From Pieris napi (lineage: Eukaryota > Arthropoda > Insecta > Lepidoptera > Pieridae), in contig NC_062251.1 in assembly GCF_905475465.1 (NCBI RefSeq), positions 1,543,001-1,607,000 of the forward strand: a stretch of DNA of 64,000 nt, written 5' to 3'. Made by a program: the position numbers and the translations under genes. Shown piece after piece: positions 58,603-64,000 of this stretch; position 1 is the first letter of the stretch; the number at the start of each line of letters is the position of its first letter. Below the pieces are notes generated by a model that was not told where the DNA came from, did no database searches, and saw nothing but the letters and a program-made list of their open reading frames with translations.

Positions 58603-61600
58603 GCTCTCTCTCTCACACACACATACACACTCTCACTTTCACTCAGAAAGCAAGCCAGCAACTACTTTTCTAAAAAGGTTATTAAAATTAGTCTCTATTG
58701 AGGTCTTTATTAAAATTCAACGATTTGACAAGCTCAAAAGTATACAAATTTCGTACACTTATCGCAAATTAATGTCAATTTCTTTAATAATAAATTCTAT
58801 AATTGTTACAATTTCAGGCCCCGAAGAAAGAAAAAGGACCTGCGCCCCCTCCCCCTGCGGTGTCAGCTACCCCGCCAACCCCTACAACACCCATTACCCC
58901 AATACAGTCACCGTCGACCCCCACACAAGCTGGCATACCTCCAGCCCCCACACAACCGCCTGTACAATCAACGACACCCGTCACGCAATCCTCTACACAG
59001 AGTACCCCAACACAATCACCTACCCCCCTACAGACTCCAACGACCCCCATACAAAGCCCTACAGAAACAGCGCCCTTGACGCCCTCACAGGCCGCTACGC
59101 GTGGGGGCCGCAAACAGCCCGCGCCACCACCACCAGCCCCCACTCCCGCCAGTCCCACTACCGCTGGCAAGTTTATTGTGGATCAGGTGAGGAAATCTTT
59201 CTATTTTCTATTCTTCACTTTATTTAGATAAAAAAATTTAATAGCAAAAATTACTTCTAGAAGCTTCACATTTTTAAGTTTTTTTTTTAAATTAATAAAG
59301 CAAATCATTTATTTTATCTAAAGATTTCAAAGGTTTTAACCTAAAATAATATCTTCGAGGTTTTAAAGTCGGATAAAAATACAAACATAACTTTGTAATA
59401 AAGCATTTGATTACGCGTTAAATGAATTAATTATTATATTATAATGATTCAGTATTTATTCACAATAAGATAAAAAAAAAATAACGATACAACCATCTGT
59501 GACTGAAACAATAAGTTTTTTATTCCGTTTTTACCACAAACATTTCCATCACAGTACGAACGCGTTCGTATGCATACGTACGCGTGCGCAGACAAAGGAT
59601 CGAATATATATGATAAGAATTTTGCTCAAACTAGGTCAATGCTGGAACAAATTAAATATTTAAGTAAATTAATTCAATGATCATGTAACAGGTCTGAGGT
59701 CCAGACCTAAAAGAGGTTGTAGCGCCACTGATATTAATAATAATAATAATAAATAATTCCAGGTGTGTCGAGAAGCCGAACAGGCGGTAGAAAAACAATC
59801 AATCAATCCAGAGATACAGTTAACAGATACAAAACCAAAGCCGGATAGACCCGAACTGACAGACAACGAAGCTGTCAGTGTCACTGTCAAACATGACGTT
59901 AACAGAAATAGCACGGAAATTGACAGGAATAATATCAAAATTGACGCCAAGACAGACGAAAAGATAAACGAGAAAAAAACAGATGTTATAAATGAAATTA
60001 AAAGCTTCGACGATTCTAGGAAACAAAAAGAAGTGAAGAGAAGAAGTATGGAGATTGAGAGCAAACTCGAAAAGTCCAAAAGTCTAGCCACGCAAAGGCA
60101 AAGTCTCACCGATGTCAGAGAGACATACGAAAAGAGAGCTTTGGAAGAGAGGAAGAGCTTCGATTCAGAGGTGAGAGAGGTTAAAAGAGAGGGAGAGAAG
60201 GAGAAGGCTAGATCGACGGATGAGATAGGTGCGAGCGAGACGAAGAGAGTCAGTGCTGAGATCAGTAGAATCGAGTCGAGGTCGCGGAGTATGGACGATA
60301 AAGATCGGTTGGATCGGGCGATTCGGGATTATTCGAGATCCAGTTCGATAGATAAGAGTTCCATCGAGATAAAGCCAGTTGTGGTAAGGGATTTTTTATC
60401 AGTATATACATGTCTTCTTTTCTGTAGGGATAAAACTAATACAAAGCAATTAAAATATATGTAAACAGTGAAAGAGAATACAAAAAATGGTGAATTGATA
60501 TACAACAAAAAAATCAAATTCATTTAGGTAACACAATATACATTTATGAACGTCAAATACATATTAAATACTTCTTATTTCTCATTTTACATTTACTGCC
60601 AGTTCTCTAGGGCGTAGAACGGAAGAGAAGAACTGGCAATAAACTCTCCGCTACTCTTTTTAATCGCCAAGTTTTTTGTTTTACACAACGTTTGTTCAGC
60701 TGCAACCATTACACCATGTTCCACATGACATATCAAGTAATTAATAATAATAACATAAATTTAAAAAAAAAAACAAAGTCCTTGTCCTCTATCAGCAGGA
60801 GGCATGGTGAAATAGGAGCAACAACACGCAAATACATAGTCGAAATAACTAACATCACCGCATACACGAATTCAAGTTCGAACAGTCATTTTAGGGAGAA
60901 CATTTTCTATATAATATATACTTCCAGACACCAACCCGTCAGCCATCACCATCCCAAGCGGTAACAGTGGTGTCGGTGAGCGCTGAACCGAACTCCTTGG
61001 ACGCGGTGCCTTGCGGTCTCGTCACTGTAACCACGACGCATCCTCCCGTGCTTAGCACAGGCGCCAGAGTGAGTAATTTCAACTATTTTTGGACTACCTT
61101 CTTTTAAATATATTTAGATTAATTGCGAGTCGAAGAAATGTATATCCAGCTTTCTAATGGTAACTTCTCGATAATAGATGGCGTTAATATACAGTCGGAA
61201 GCTTATAGGGTAGATGAAATAAGCACCATTTTGATGTGATAACGTGCGTACAATAGATCGATGAACGCCGGCTGCAAGCACCAAAAAGCATGACTCATTG
61301 TCCCATTACGATTATTGTCCCGTTACGCTTATTGTCCCGTTACGCTCATTGTACGCTTGCGTCGCATATATCTCTATTCCACTCATTTGGCCTATGCGTC
61401 GGAGGATACACTTTGATACTTCTTTGTATCAATACTAAATAGTGATAATTCAATAAAAATAATTCAATTTTATTCATAAAAGTTTGCAATCATTTCATCA
61501 ATGTTTTATTGTGACGTTACGTTATGACGTGTACAAAGCTACAGTTGTTTCAAAGATCGATGAAATGATGTATAGGAAAGAATAGAATAGACAAAATAAA

Positions 61601-63213
61601 GAATAGCTTTATGGATTACTAAGGTAGCGAATGTTACAAAAAAAATATTGGTTGTTTGTAAAGTAGGTTTACGATCGAGATGTTTACGTGATAACGTCTT
61701 ATTGGTGATATAAGTTTTTGGGAAGTAAGGAATTAATGAAGATAACAATTTTTTCAAATTTTAAATTACATCTATCGTTTTATTCACACTTTTGATGATA
61801 AATTTCGGGTGTAAAATGACAAGTTTACTTATTCGACTATGATATACATTTTTCTTCATACATTCACGGAATGACTGGCAGCGCTCGAGATGAGACGGGA
61901 GATCGGTCCGTCTCTCTCTCGTTATACCTGCGATCGCGCTCGTGAGGTTTTGGTGTGACACAAGTTTCTGAACATGTCACCCGACTAAAACGATTTTAAA
62001 GACGTTATCACGTCAAAAATAAACTTAAGTGGAAATGGGCACAACATGGCAAGAGGAACAGAAAAGTGGAGCTAATATTAAACTGGTGCCCAAAGTGTAA
62101 TAAACAAAAAAGAGGAAGACAGTTTAGAAGGTGGGTATACCAGCTTAAGGAAACATCAGCATGGCAGTGAGAGACACTGTGCAGACAGATTTTACAGGTC
62201 ACACAGATATTTAAATATAATGAAATGGAAATATAAATGTGTTTAAGTGTAAAGGCTATATTTAAGCTGTTGCATAGATATTATCGCGGGCTTTGAGCAC
62301 GGCGACCGAATCAAGAAATTCCGTAACGAAAATAAACCTAACACTCGATGACGTAATATAGGTGCAGCCAATACGCGTTAGAGCGGGACGGAACGCATAC
62401 TGCGTATTCACATCGGTCTGGCGTGATCGGTGACGTAGCGTTAGTCTGAGTCTGGTGGAGAGGTAGATTAAAGTAATATCAAAGAGAAAAAAAATTCTGC
62501 ATAAATAATTATAATTGCATAAGGGAGCGTTCAAGTATTACGTAATGCAATTTTTGGAGATAATTAAACCCCAATGTTACTCGCCGTAACGTTTTTCAGT
62601 ACCCAAGTACAGTACTGTACTCGAGTATAGTAAAACGTTTCGTGACCACCTAGTGACTTTTTAGTTACTATTATGTGGTGTAAGTCGAAAAAAATATTAA
62701 CAATAACGCGTAATTCAATCCCCGCCCCGAATCGTAACGCTTTACAAAAGGACCCCCCCTCCCAAAATACGTTACGTAATATTTGAACGCTTCCTAAGTT
62801 GAAAAAAAATGCCATGCAATAGCTTTACCGCGGCAGACCCCGAGTGCAACACGTTTTTTATTTATTTAAATTCGTCGACTCCATTAAAAAAATATATTTG
62901 TTTTCAAGCAAATAATACTTCACAGATTATAAACATCCGTCAATAGGTTCCGACTTTAGCTGTCAGAGTTGATTTTCGTTTATCGGTAAACAATTTAAGT
63001 ACAGTTTAAAATCGTGATTTGTGAAGTTATAAATTTGGTTCCAGCTGCCGCCAAACGCAGTGACGATATCCAGCACCCCGCCCATCAACGACGAGGTGGT
63101 GGTGGTGGGCGGTTCCGCAAGCGTGGTCACCACCGCCACGGGATCCTCTTCCGATGACGACTGTTTCGCTCCCTCATCTCTTGACTCTTTGGATTGCACC
63201 ACATGCTACACTG
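47195..63213 (+). CDS. Slik: SLK/STK10-type Ste20 kinase, 13 exons, C-terminus off the right edge
   Basis: Ser/Thr kinase of the GCK-V group. Drosophila Slik phosphorylates Moesin/ERM and Merlin at the cortex (family knowledge). Seen: 843 codons in 13 phase-matched exons. Starts MSFFNNLKKVLHLGG, like SLK (MSFFNFRKIFKLG). Kinase domain about aa 38-303: glycine loop GDGAFGKV (45-52), catalytic Lys67 in AAAKM, alpha-C Glu83, HRDLKAGN with Asp159, DFG Asp177, activation loop Thr187 and Thr193, GTPYWMAPE (196-204). Then an acidic segment, Pro/Thr/Gln-rich exon 10, a charged Ser-rich exon 11 and acidic exon 13. The C-terminal coiled-coil (ATD) expected in this family is not in the window. Could be called STK10-like, but the N-terminus and insect context favour Slik. 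Confidence 0.95.
47430..47705 (+). mobile_element. CR1-like LINE ORF2 C-terminus
   Basis: Reads MWNQLPTKVFPNQFDLGSFK, KRAYQLLKGRQRACEPSGSA and GRRYHLTSGEPPARLPPV. WNxLP...F...L is the usual C-terminal motif of Jockey/CR1-type reverse transcriptases. Fragments of the same tail are at 1520-1660, 37655-37805, 50735-50845 and 53040-53660. Confidence 0.75.
47805..48065 (+). repeat. Dispersed repeat, copy 2
   Basis: Reverse complement of 39550-39757 with extra sequence, including GCGGGCTGTAAGTCACACCG and GTACCAGCGCTATGACGATC. In the intron after the Slik start exon. Preceded by a CR1-like tail (47430-47705). Confidence 0.75.
48600..49190 (-). mobile_element. LINE tails, reverse, ending at a Slik acceptor
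   Basis: 48860-49190 is a reverse copy of the CTAGCAGACC group; 48600-48850 holds pieces of related tails. The last bases lie about 18 nt before Slik exon 2. Confidence 0.7.
49208..49333 (+). CDS. Slik: Slik exon 2 (glycine loop)
   Basis: Codons 10-51: VLHLGGGNDAKKKRVFSNIK, DNSDPNEHWDMIGELGDGAF and GK. Nucleotide-binding loop GDGAFG. Acceptor TATATTTCAG, donor GTATGT. A LINE tail ends only about 18 nt before the exon. Confidence 0.96.
49742..49915 (+). CDS. Slik: Slik exon 3 (VAIK lysine, helix C)
   Basis: Codons 52-109: VYKAQHKTTAQLAAAKMCVL, DNEDDLADFTVEIDILTECR and HPNVVELHEAYFIDNKLW. Lys67 and Glu83 form the conserved salt-bridge pair. Acceptor ATTTCCAG, donor GTAAGT, phase 0 at both ends. 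Confidence 0.97.
50590..50730 (-). mobile_element. SINE-B fragment
   Basis: Reverse fragment with CTTCACCGTTCGAGCGAATG and head CACTAGGCCAACATTGC, about 150 nt before Slik exon 4. A CR1-like tail (50735-50845) follows. Confidence 0.8.
50883..51081 (+). CDS. Slik: Slik exon 4 (catalytic loop)
   Basis: Codons 110-175 plus 1 nt: MLLEYCDGGALDSVMAELEK, GLNESQIAYVCREMCKGLEF, LHSMKVIHRDLKAGN. Catalytic Asp159. Acceptor TTTCGCAG, donor GTTAGT. A SINE with a 12-bp target duplication is inserted starting a few nt into the next intron. Confidence 0.97.
51096..51337 (-). mobile_element. SINE-A with 12-bp target duplication
   Basis: Reverse copy flanked by TAGTTTGTATTT at 51084-51095 and again at 51338-51349, the hallmark of LINE-driven retroposition. 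Inserted just inside the Slik intron after exon 4. Confidence 0.92.
51442..51724. mobile_element. MITE-1 copy
   Basis: Ends GGGAGCGTTCAAGTATTACG and ATATTTGAACGCTTCC, with the interior GGGGCGGGGATTGAATT block. 71 nt before Slik exon 5. Confidence 0.88.
51796..51926 (+). CDS. Slik: Slik exon 5 (DFG to APE)
   Basis: Codons 176-219: ADFGVSAKNKSTLQKHDTFI, GTPYWMAPEVVLCETFRDHP and YDFK. Activation segment with Thr187 and Thr193, equivalent to the SLK autophosphorylation sites (family knowledge). Acceptor CCTTTGCAG, donor GTGATT. Confidence 0.97.
52251..52650 (+). mobile_element. MITE-3 copy, partner of 22756-23148
   Basis: Ends GAGTGTGTGTCCTAATGTAC and CGCGCCTAAAGAAGTATAAC. The interior is the near-identical reverse complement of 22756-23148. 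Intron before Slik exon 6. Confidence 0.84.
52820..52999 (+). CDS. Slik: Slik exon 6 (kinase C-lobe)
   Basis: Codons 220-279: VDIWSLGITLIEFAQIEPPN, HEMTPMRVLLKIQKSDPPTL, EQPSRWTKHFNDFISKALVK. Donor GTATGT. The acceptor (ATGTTTAAG) is unusually weak: a CA repeat and AT-rich DNA replace the pyrimidine tract. Confidence 0.96.
53093..53660. repeat. Five tandem copies (about 108 bp) of a CR1-like LINE tail
   Basis: GTATTTCC-type markers at 53093, 53201, 53309, 53418 and 53525 give periods of 108, 108, 109 and 107. Each unit encodes the FKRAYQFLKGRQRTREPSG segment of the reverse transcriptase C-terminus. One ordinary copy of the same tail is at 47430-47705. Intron between Slik exons 6 and 7. Confidence 0.88.
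53915..54155 (+). mobile_element. LINE 3' end, TTGCCTGGAAGAG group
   Basis: Second copy, with GGTTGCCTGGAAGAGATCGC and the AATAAATAAATAA tail, between Slik exons 6 and 7. Confidence 0.76.
54347..54490 (+). CDS. Slik: Slik exon 7 (end of kinase domain)
   Basis: Codons 280-327: DPEKRPTSTDLLNHEFVSGN, LDSKSLRDLLLEYRAEVVEE, ELLDDDSE. The RP-T-LL-H motif closes the kinase fold, followed by the RDLLxEYKAEVVEE acidic helix of the family. Acceptor AATTCTAG, donor GTTAGT. Confidence 0.96.
54645..54904. mobile_element. MITE-1 copy between 57-bp direct repeats
   Basis: Ends GGGAGCGTTCAAGTATTACG and ACTTGAACGGTTC. The flanks 54588-54644 and 54914-54971 are near-identical 57-58 bp repeats. Confidence 0.87.
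55000..56115. other. Slik intron stretch with weak repeats
   Basis: Between Slik exons 7 and 8. A short LINE tail (CTAGCAAACTTGGCGAACTC, 55616-55792) and a SINE-B tail piece (56120-56200) are visible. The rest is unrecognised and has no exon-like reading. Confidence 0.5.
56332..56662 (+). mobile_element. MITE-3 variant
   Basis: Starts GGTGTGTGTGTACAAAGTAC and AGAAGTGAAACTTC. Ends CGATAAAGAAGTTTCACTTC, with CGCGTAACGAAAAAATG repeats inside. Intron before Slik exon 8. Confidence 0.75.
56918..57125. mobile_element. Single-arm relative of the foldback element
   Basis: Carries GTCACCGTAAAATTGTAAAC, CGTTAGATTGTAATCTATCT and CGTATTATTATTCGGTAGAT as in 39241-39542, but a different right part. Intron before Slik exon 8. 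Confidence 0.72.
57354..57435 (+). CDS. Slik: Slik exon 8 (acidic linker)
   Basis: Codons 328-354 plus 1 nt: EHRSSQMQMEIEDDSTSVRS and GETPDIK. Resembles a short acidic block that follows the kinase domain in fly Slik (from memory). Acceptor GATTGCAG, donor GTGAGT. Confidence 0.9.
57529..57781. mobile_element. MITE-1 copy
   Basis: Both inverted ends intact (GGGAGCGTTCAAGTATTACG and ATACTTGAACGCTCCC). Lies between Slik exons 8 and 9, which are only 397 nt apart. Confidence 0.88.
57833..57999 (+). CDS. Slik: Slik exon 9 (Pro/Ala-rich linker)
   Basis: Codons 355-410: MSEQDTSAPRATAAAPPRSP, RAASPAPLQPSQPTQPAKRP, HDDADIDHRHADRKPP. Disordered by composition. Acceptor ATTTCCAG. The donor is GTGAGTTA, directly followed by repeat T at intron position +9. 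Confidence 0.88.
58008..58405 (+). repeat. Repeat T, copy 2, at a splice donor
   Basis: Begins TTACACGCTTTATATTAGCT at intron position +9 of Slik exon 9. Contains (GTAT)n, GAGCAACCCACGCTTTTTCA and ends near AAACTATTATTTATT. Confidence 0.85.
58408..58500 (+). repeat. Repeat shared with the window start
   Basis: GGAACGAAATTCCTTATAGC and GAAAGGGGGCTAGACGGAAA match 42-130, where the same sequence precedes the 5S copy. Followed by a CT/CA microsatellite (58520-58645). Confidence 0.78.
58818..59186 (+). CDS. Slik: Slik exon 10 (Thr/Pro/Gln-rich)
   Basis: Codons 411-533, phase 0 at both ends. Begins APKKEKGPAPPPPAVSATPP. Made largely of TP/QSP/TPTQ repeats and ends TAGKFIVDQ before GTGAGG. Acceptor CAATTTCAG. 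Low complexity suggests a flexible linker with many Ser/Thr-Pro sites. Longer readings in other frames are shadows. Confidence 0.88.
59763..60383 (+). CDS. Slik: Slik exon 11 (charged Ser-rich linker, 621 nt)
   Basis: Codons 534-740, the largest exon. Starts VCREAEQAVEKQSINPEIQL. Rich in Lys, Glu, Asp, Arg and Ser, with RKQKEVKRRSMEIE, RALEERKSFDSE, SRIESRSRSMDDKD and DYSRSSSIDKSS. Acceptor AATTCCAG, donor GTAAGG. Strong charge alternation may form helix. RxxS sites could be kinase targets (inference). No domain recognised. Confidence 0.87.
60928..61068 (+). CDS. Slik: Slik exon 12
   Basis: Codons 741-787: TPTRQPSPSQAVTVVSVSAE, PNSLDAVPCGLVTVTTTHPP, VLSTGAR. Phase 0. Acceptor TACTTCCAG, donor GTGAGT. 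No domain recognised. Accepted from phase, splice signals and sequence composition. Confidence 0.8.
61215..61545. mobile_element. MITE-5 copy, reverse
   Basis: Starts TTTGATGTGATAACGTGCGT, with interior TTGTCCCGTTACGCT repeats, ending TGTGACGTTACGTTATGACG. Intron after Slik exon 12. Confidence 0.75.
61638..62014. mobile_element. MITE-5, young subfamily copy 2
   Basis: Near-identical to 26190-26565, including flank-proximal TTGGTTGTTTGTAAAGTAGG. Shows recent movement of the family. Confidence 0.86.
62523..62796. mobile_element. MITE-1 copy
   Basis: Ends GGGAGCGTTCAAGTATTACG and ATATTTGAACGCTTCC. Intron before Slik exon 13. Confidence 0.87.
63045..63213 (+). CDS. Slik: Slik exon 13
   Basis: Codons 788-843 plus 1 nt: LPPNAVTISSTPPINDEVVV, VGGSASVVTTATGSSSDDDC, FAPSSLDSLDCTTCYT. 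Acceptor TTGGTTCCAG, donor GTGAGTTT followed at +9 by repeat T. Acidic and Ser-rich. The gene continues past the window. Confidence 0.8.
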
Positions 63214-63221
63214 GTGAGTTT

Positions 63222-63595
63222 TTACACGCTTTATATTAGCTTCACCTGTATGTATGTATGTAACCGACTCCTTCGAACTCGATTTTGACAGATTTTATTC
63301 AAATTTTGCGCACCTGTCAAAGATCGATGACAATGCAATAATCCGAAAAAAAAAAAATTAACTAAAAAATAAATAATAATTAATAAAAACTAAAAAACAC
63401 GCTTTTAAAGCACTGTGCACAAAGGCGCTCTGTGCCATATTTTTCGTCTATCGAGCAACCCACGCTTTTTCACAATAATACCAGTATTTTTTGTTCATTA
63501 CCATTTTCAGCCTAAATAAGGAATTATTTTTCACTTTTTAGTTTGATGTGCTTTAAAAGCGTGTTTTTTAGTTTTTTTTAACTATTATTTATTTG
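63222..63595 (+). repeat. Repeat T, copy 3, at a splice donor
   Basis: Begins TTACACGCTTTATATTAGCT at intron position +9 of Slik exon 13, with the same body and end as copy 2. Confidence 0.85.
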
Positions 63596-64000
63596 AAACA
63601 TTATTTCGTCATAGGCGTAGAATAGTGACGGATCTGACAAATAGTAAACTTTACAGGGCAGCCATTTCAAAATTATATAATCATGTTAGTTTTTTTGTCA
63701 TAACTATTTTAATTAATATTCTGTTATAGTGAAAATTGGCATACAAAGAAAAGGGTTTGTTTTGAAACAAATGAAAAATAATAACATTAAATTACACAGT
63801 TTTCTAGAAAAATCACATGCTTCTATGAGCTTCTATCAAATCCGTCACTTTACCGACTGATTAATTTGAAATTTAAAACACATGGAGTATCCAAATATGA
63901 TAAGAAATAGATTTCGGATTTTTTTCAAATCCAACATTGTTCTACGATCATGGCTATTTGTTAATAATAATAAAATCAGCGGGTGACTTCATCACTCAAA

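Noticed and set aside
58505..59227. 240-codon plus-strand frame and 118-codon minus-strand frame over Slik exon 10
   Set aside because: Shadows of the Thr/Pro-rich exon and of the CT/CA microsatellite. The in-phase reading with splice signals is the one that continues the kinase gene.

Overview
The window is nuclear DNA from an insect, almost certainly a butterfly or moth. Two large spliced genes have short exons (69-233 nt in one, 82-621 nt in the other), and the introns are packed with tRNA-derived SINEs, LINE tails and TIR transposons of kinds typical of Lepidoptera (family knowledge; the exact species is not inferred). No bacterial, plasmid or phage feature and no viral gene was seen.

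Left half, minus strand, 29885 down to the left edge: tankyrase (Tnks). I could place 20 coding exons whose GT-AG borders and reading phases all agree, giving 988 codons. They cover five ankyrin repeat clusters, a linker, the SAM domain and the first part of the PARP domain. The catalytic remainder lies off the left edge. The introns hold a 75-bp satellite (1969-3886), 89-bp and about 300-bp tandem repeats, a decayed Harbinger transposon nested inside another inverted-repeat element (23304-25875), an orphan heat-shock-like promoter fragment (about 10320-10620), and many SINEs and MITEs.

Right half, plus strand, 47118 to the right edge: a Ste20-family kinase of the SLK/STK10 type (Drosophila Slik). 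Thirteen in-phase exons encode 843 codons: a complete kinase domain followed by a low-complexity, charged linker. The C-terminal coiled coil lies beyond the right edge. A non-coding first exon probably ends at 31373. If so, the two genes are head to head about 1.3 kb apart, and the Slik first intron is about 15.7 kb of mostly mobile-element debris.

The two genes have unrelated roles: tankyrase is a poly-ADP-ribosylating scaffold (Wnt, telomere and proteasome regulation in animals), while Slik phosphorylates ERM proteins at the cell cortex. Nothing in the sequence links their functions beyond a possible shared promoter. The most unusual signals are structural. One repeat begins exactly 8 nt after the splice donor in two different Slik introns. 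Four perfect hairpins all have 4-nt loops. The satellite shows 225-bp higher-order structure. Several insertions end within about 20 nt of splice sites. No new protein-coding system was found.
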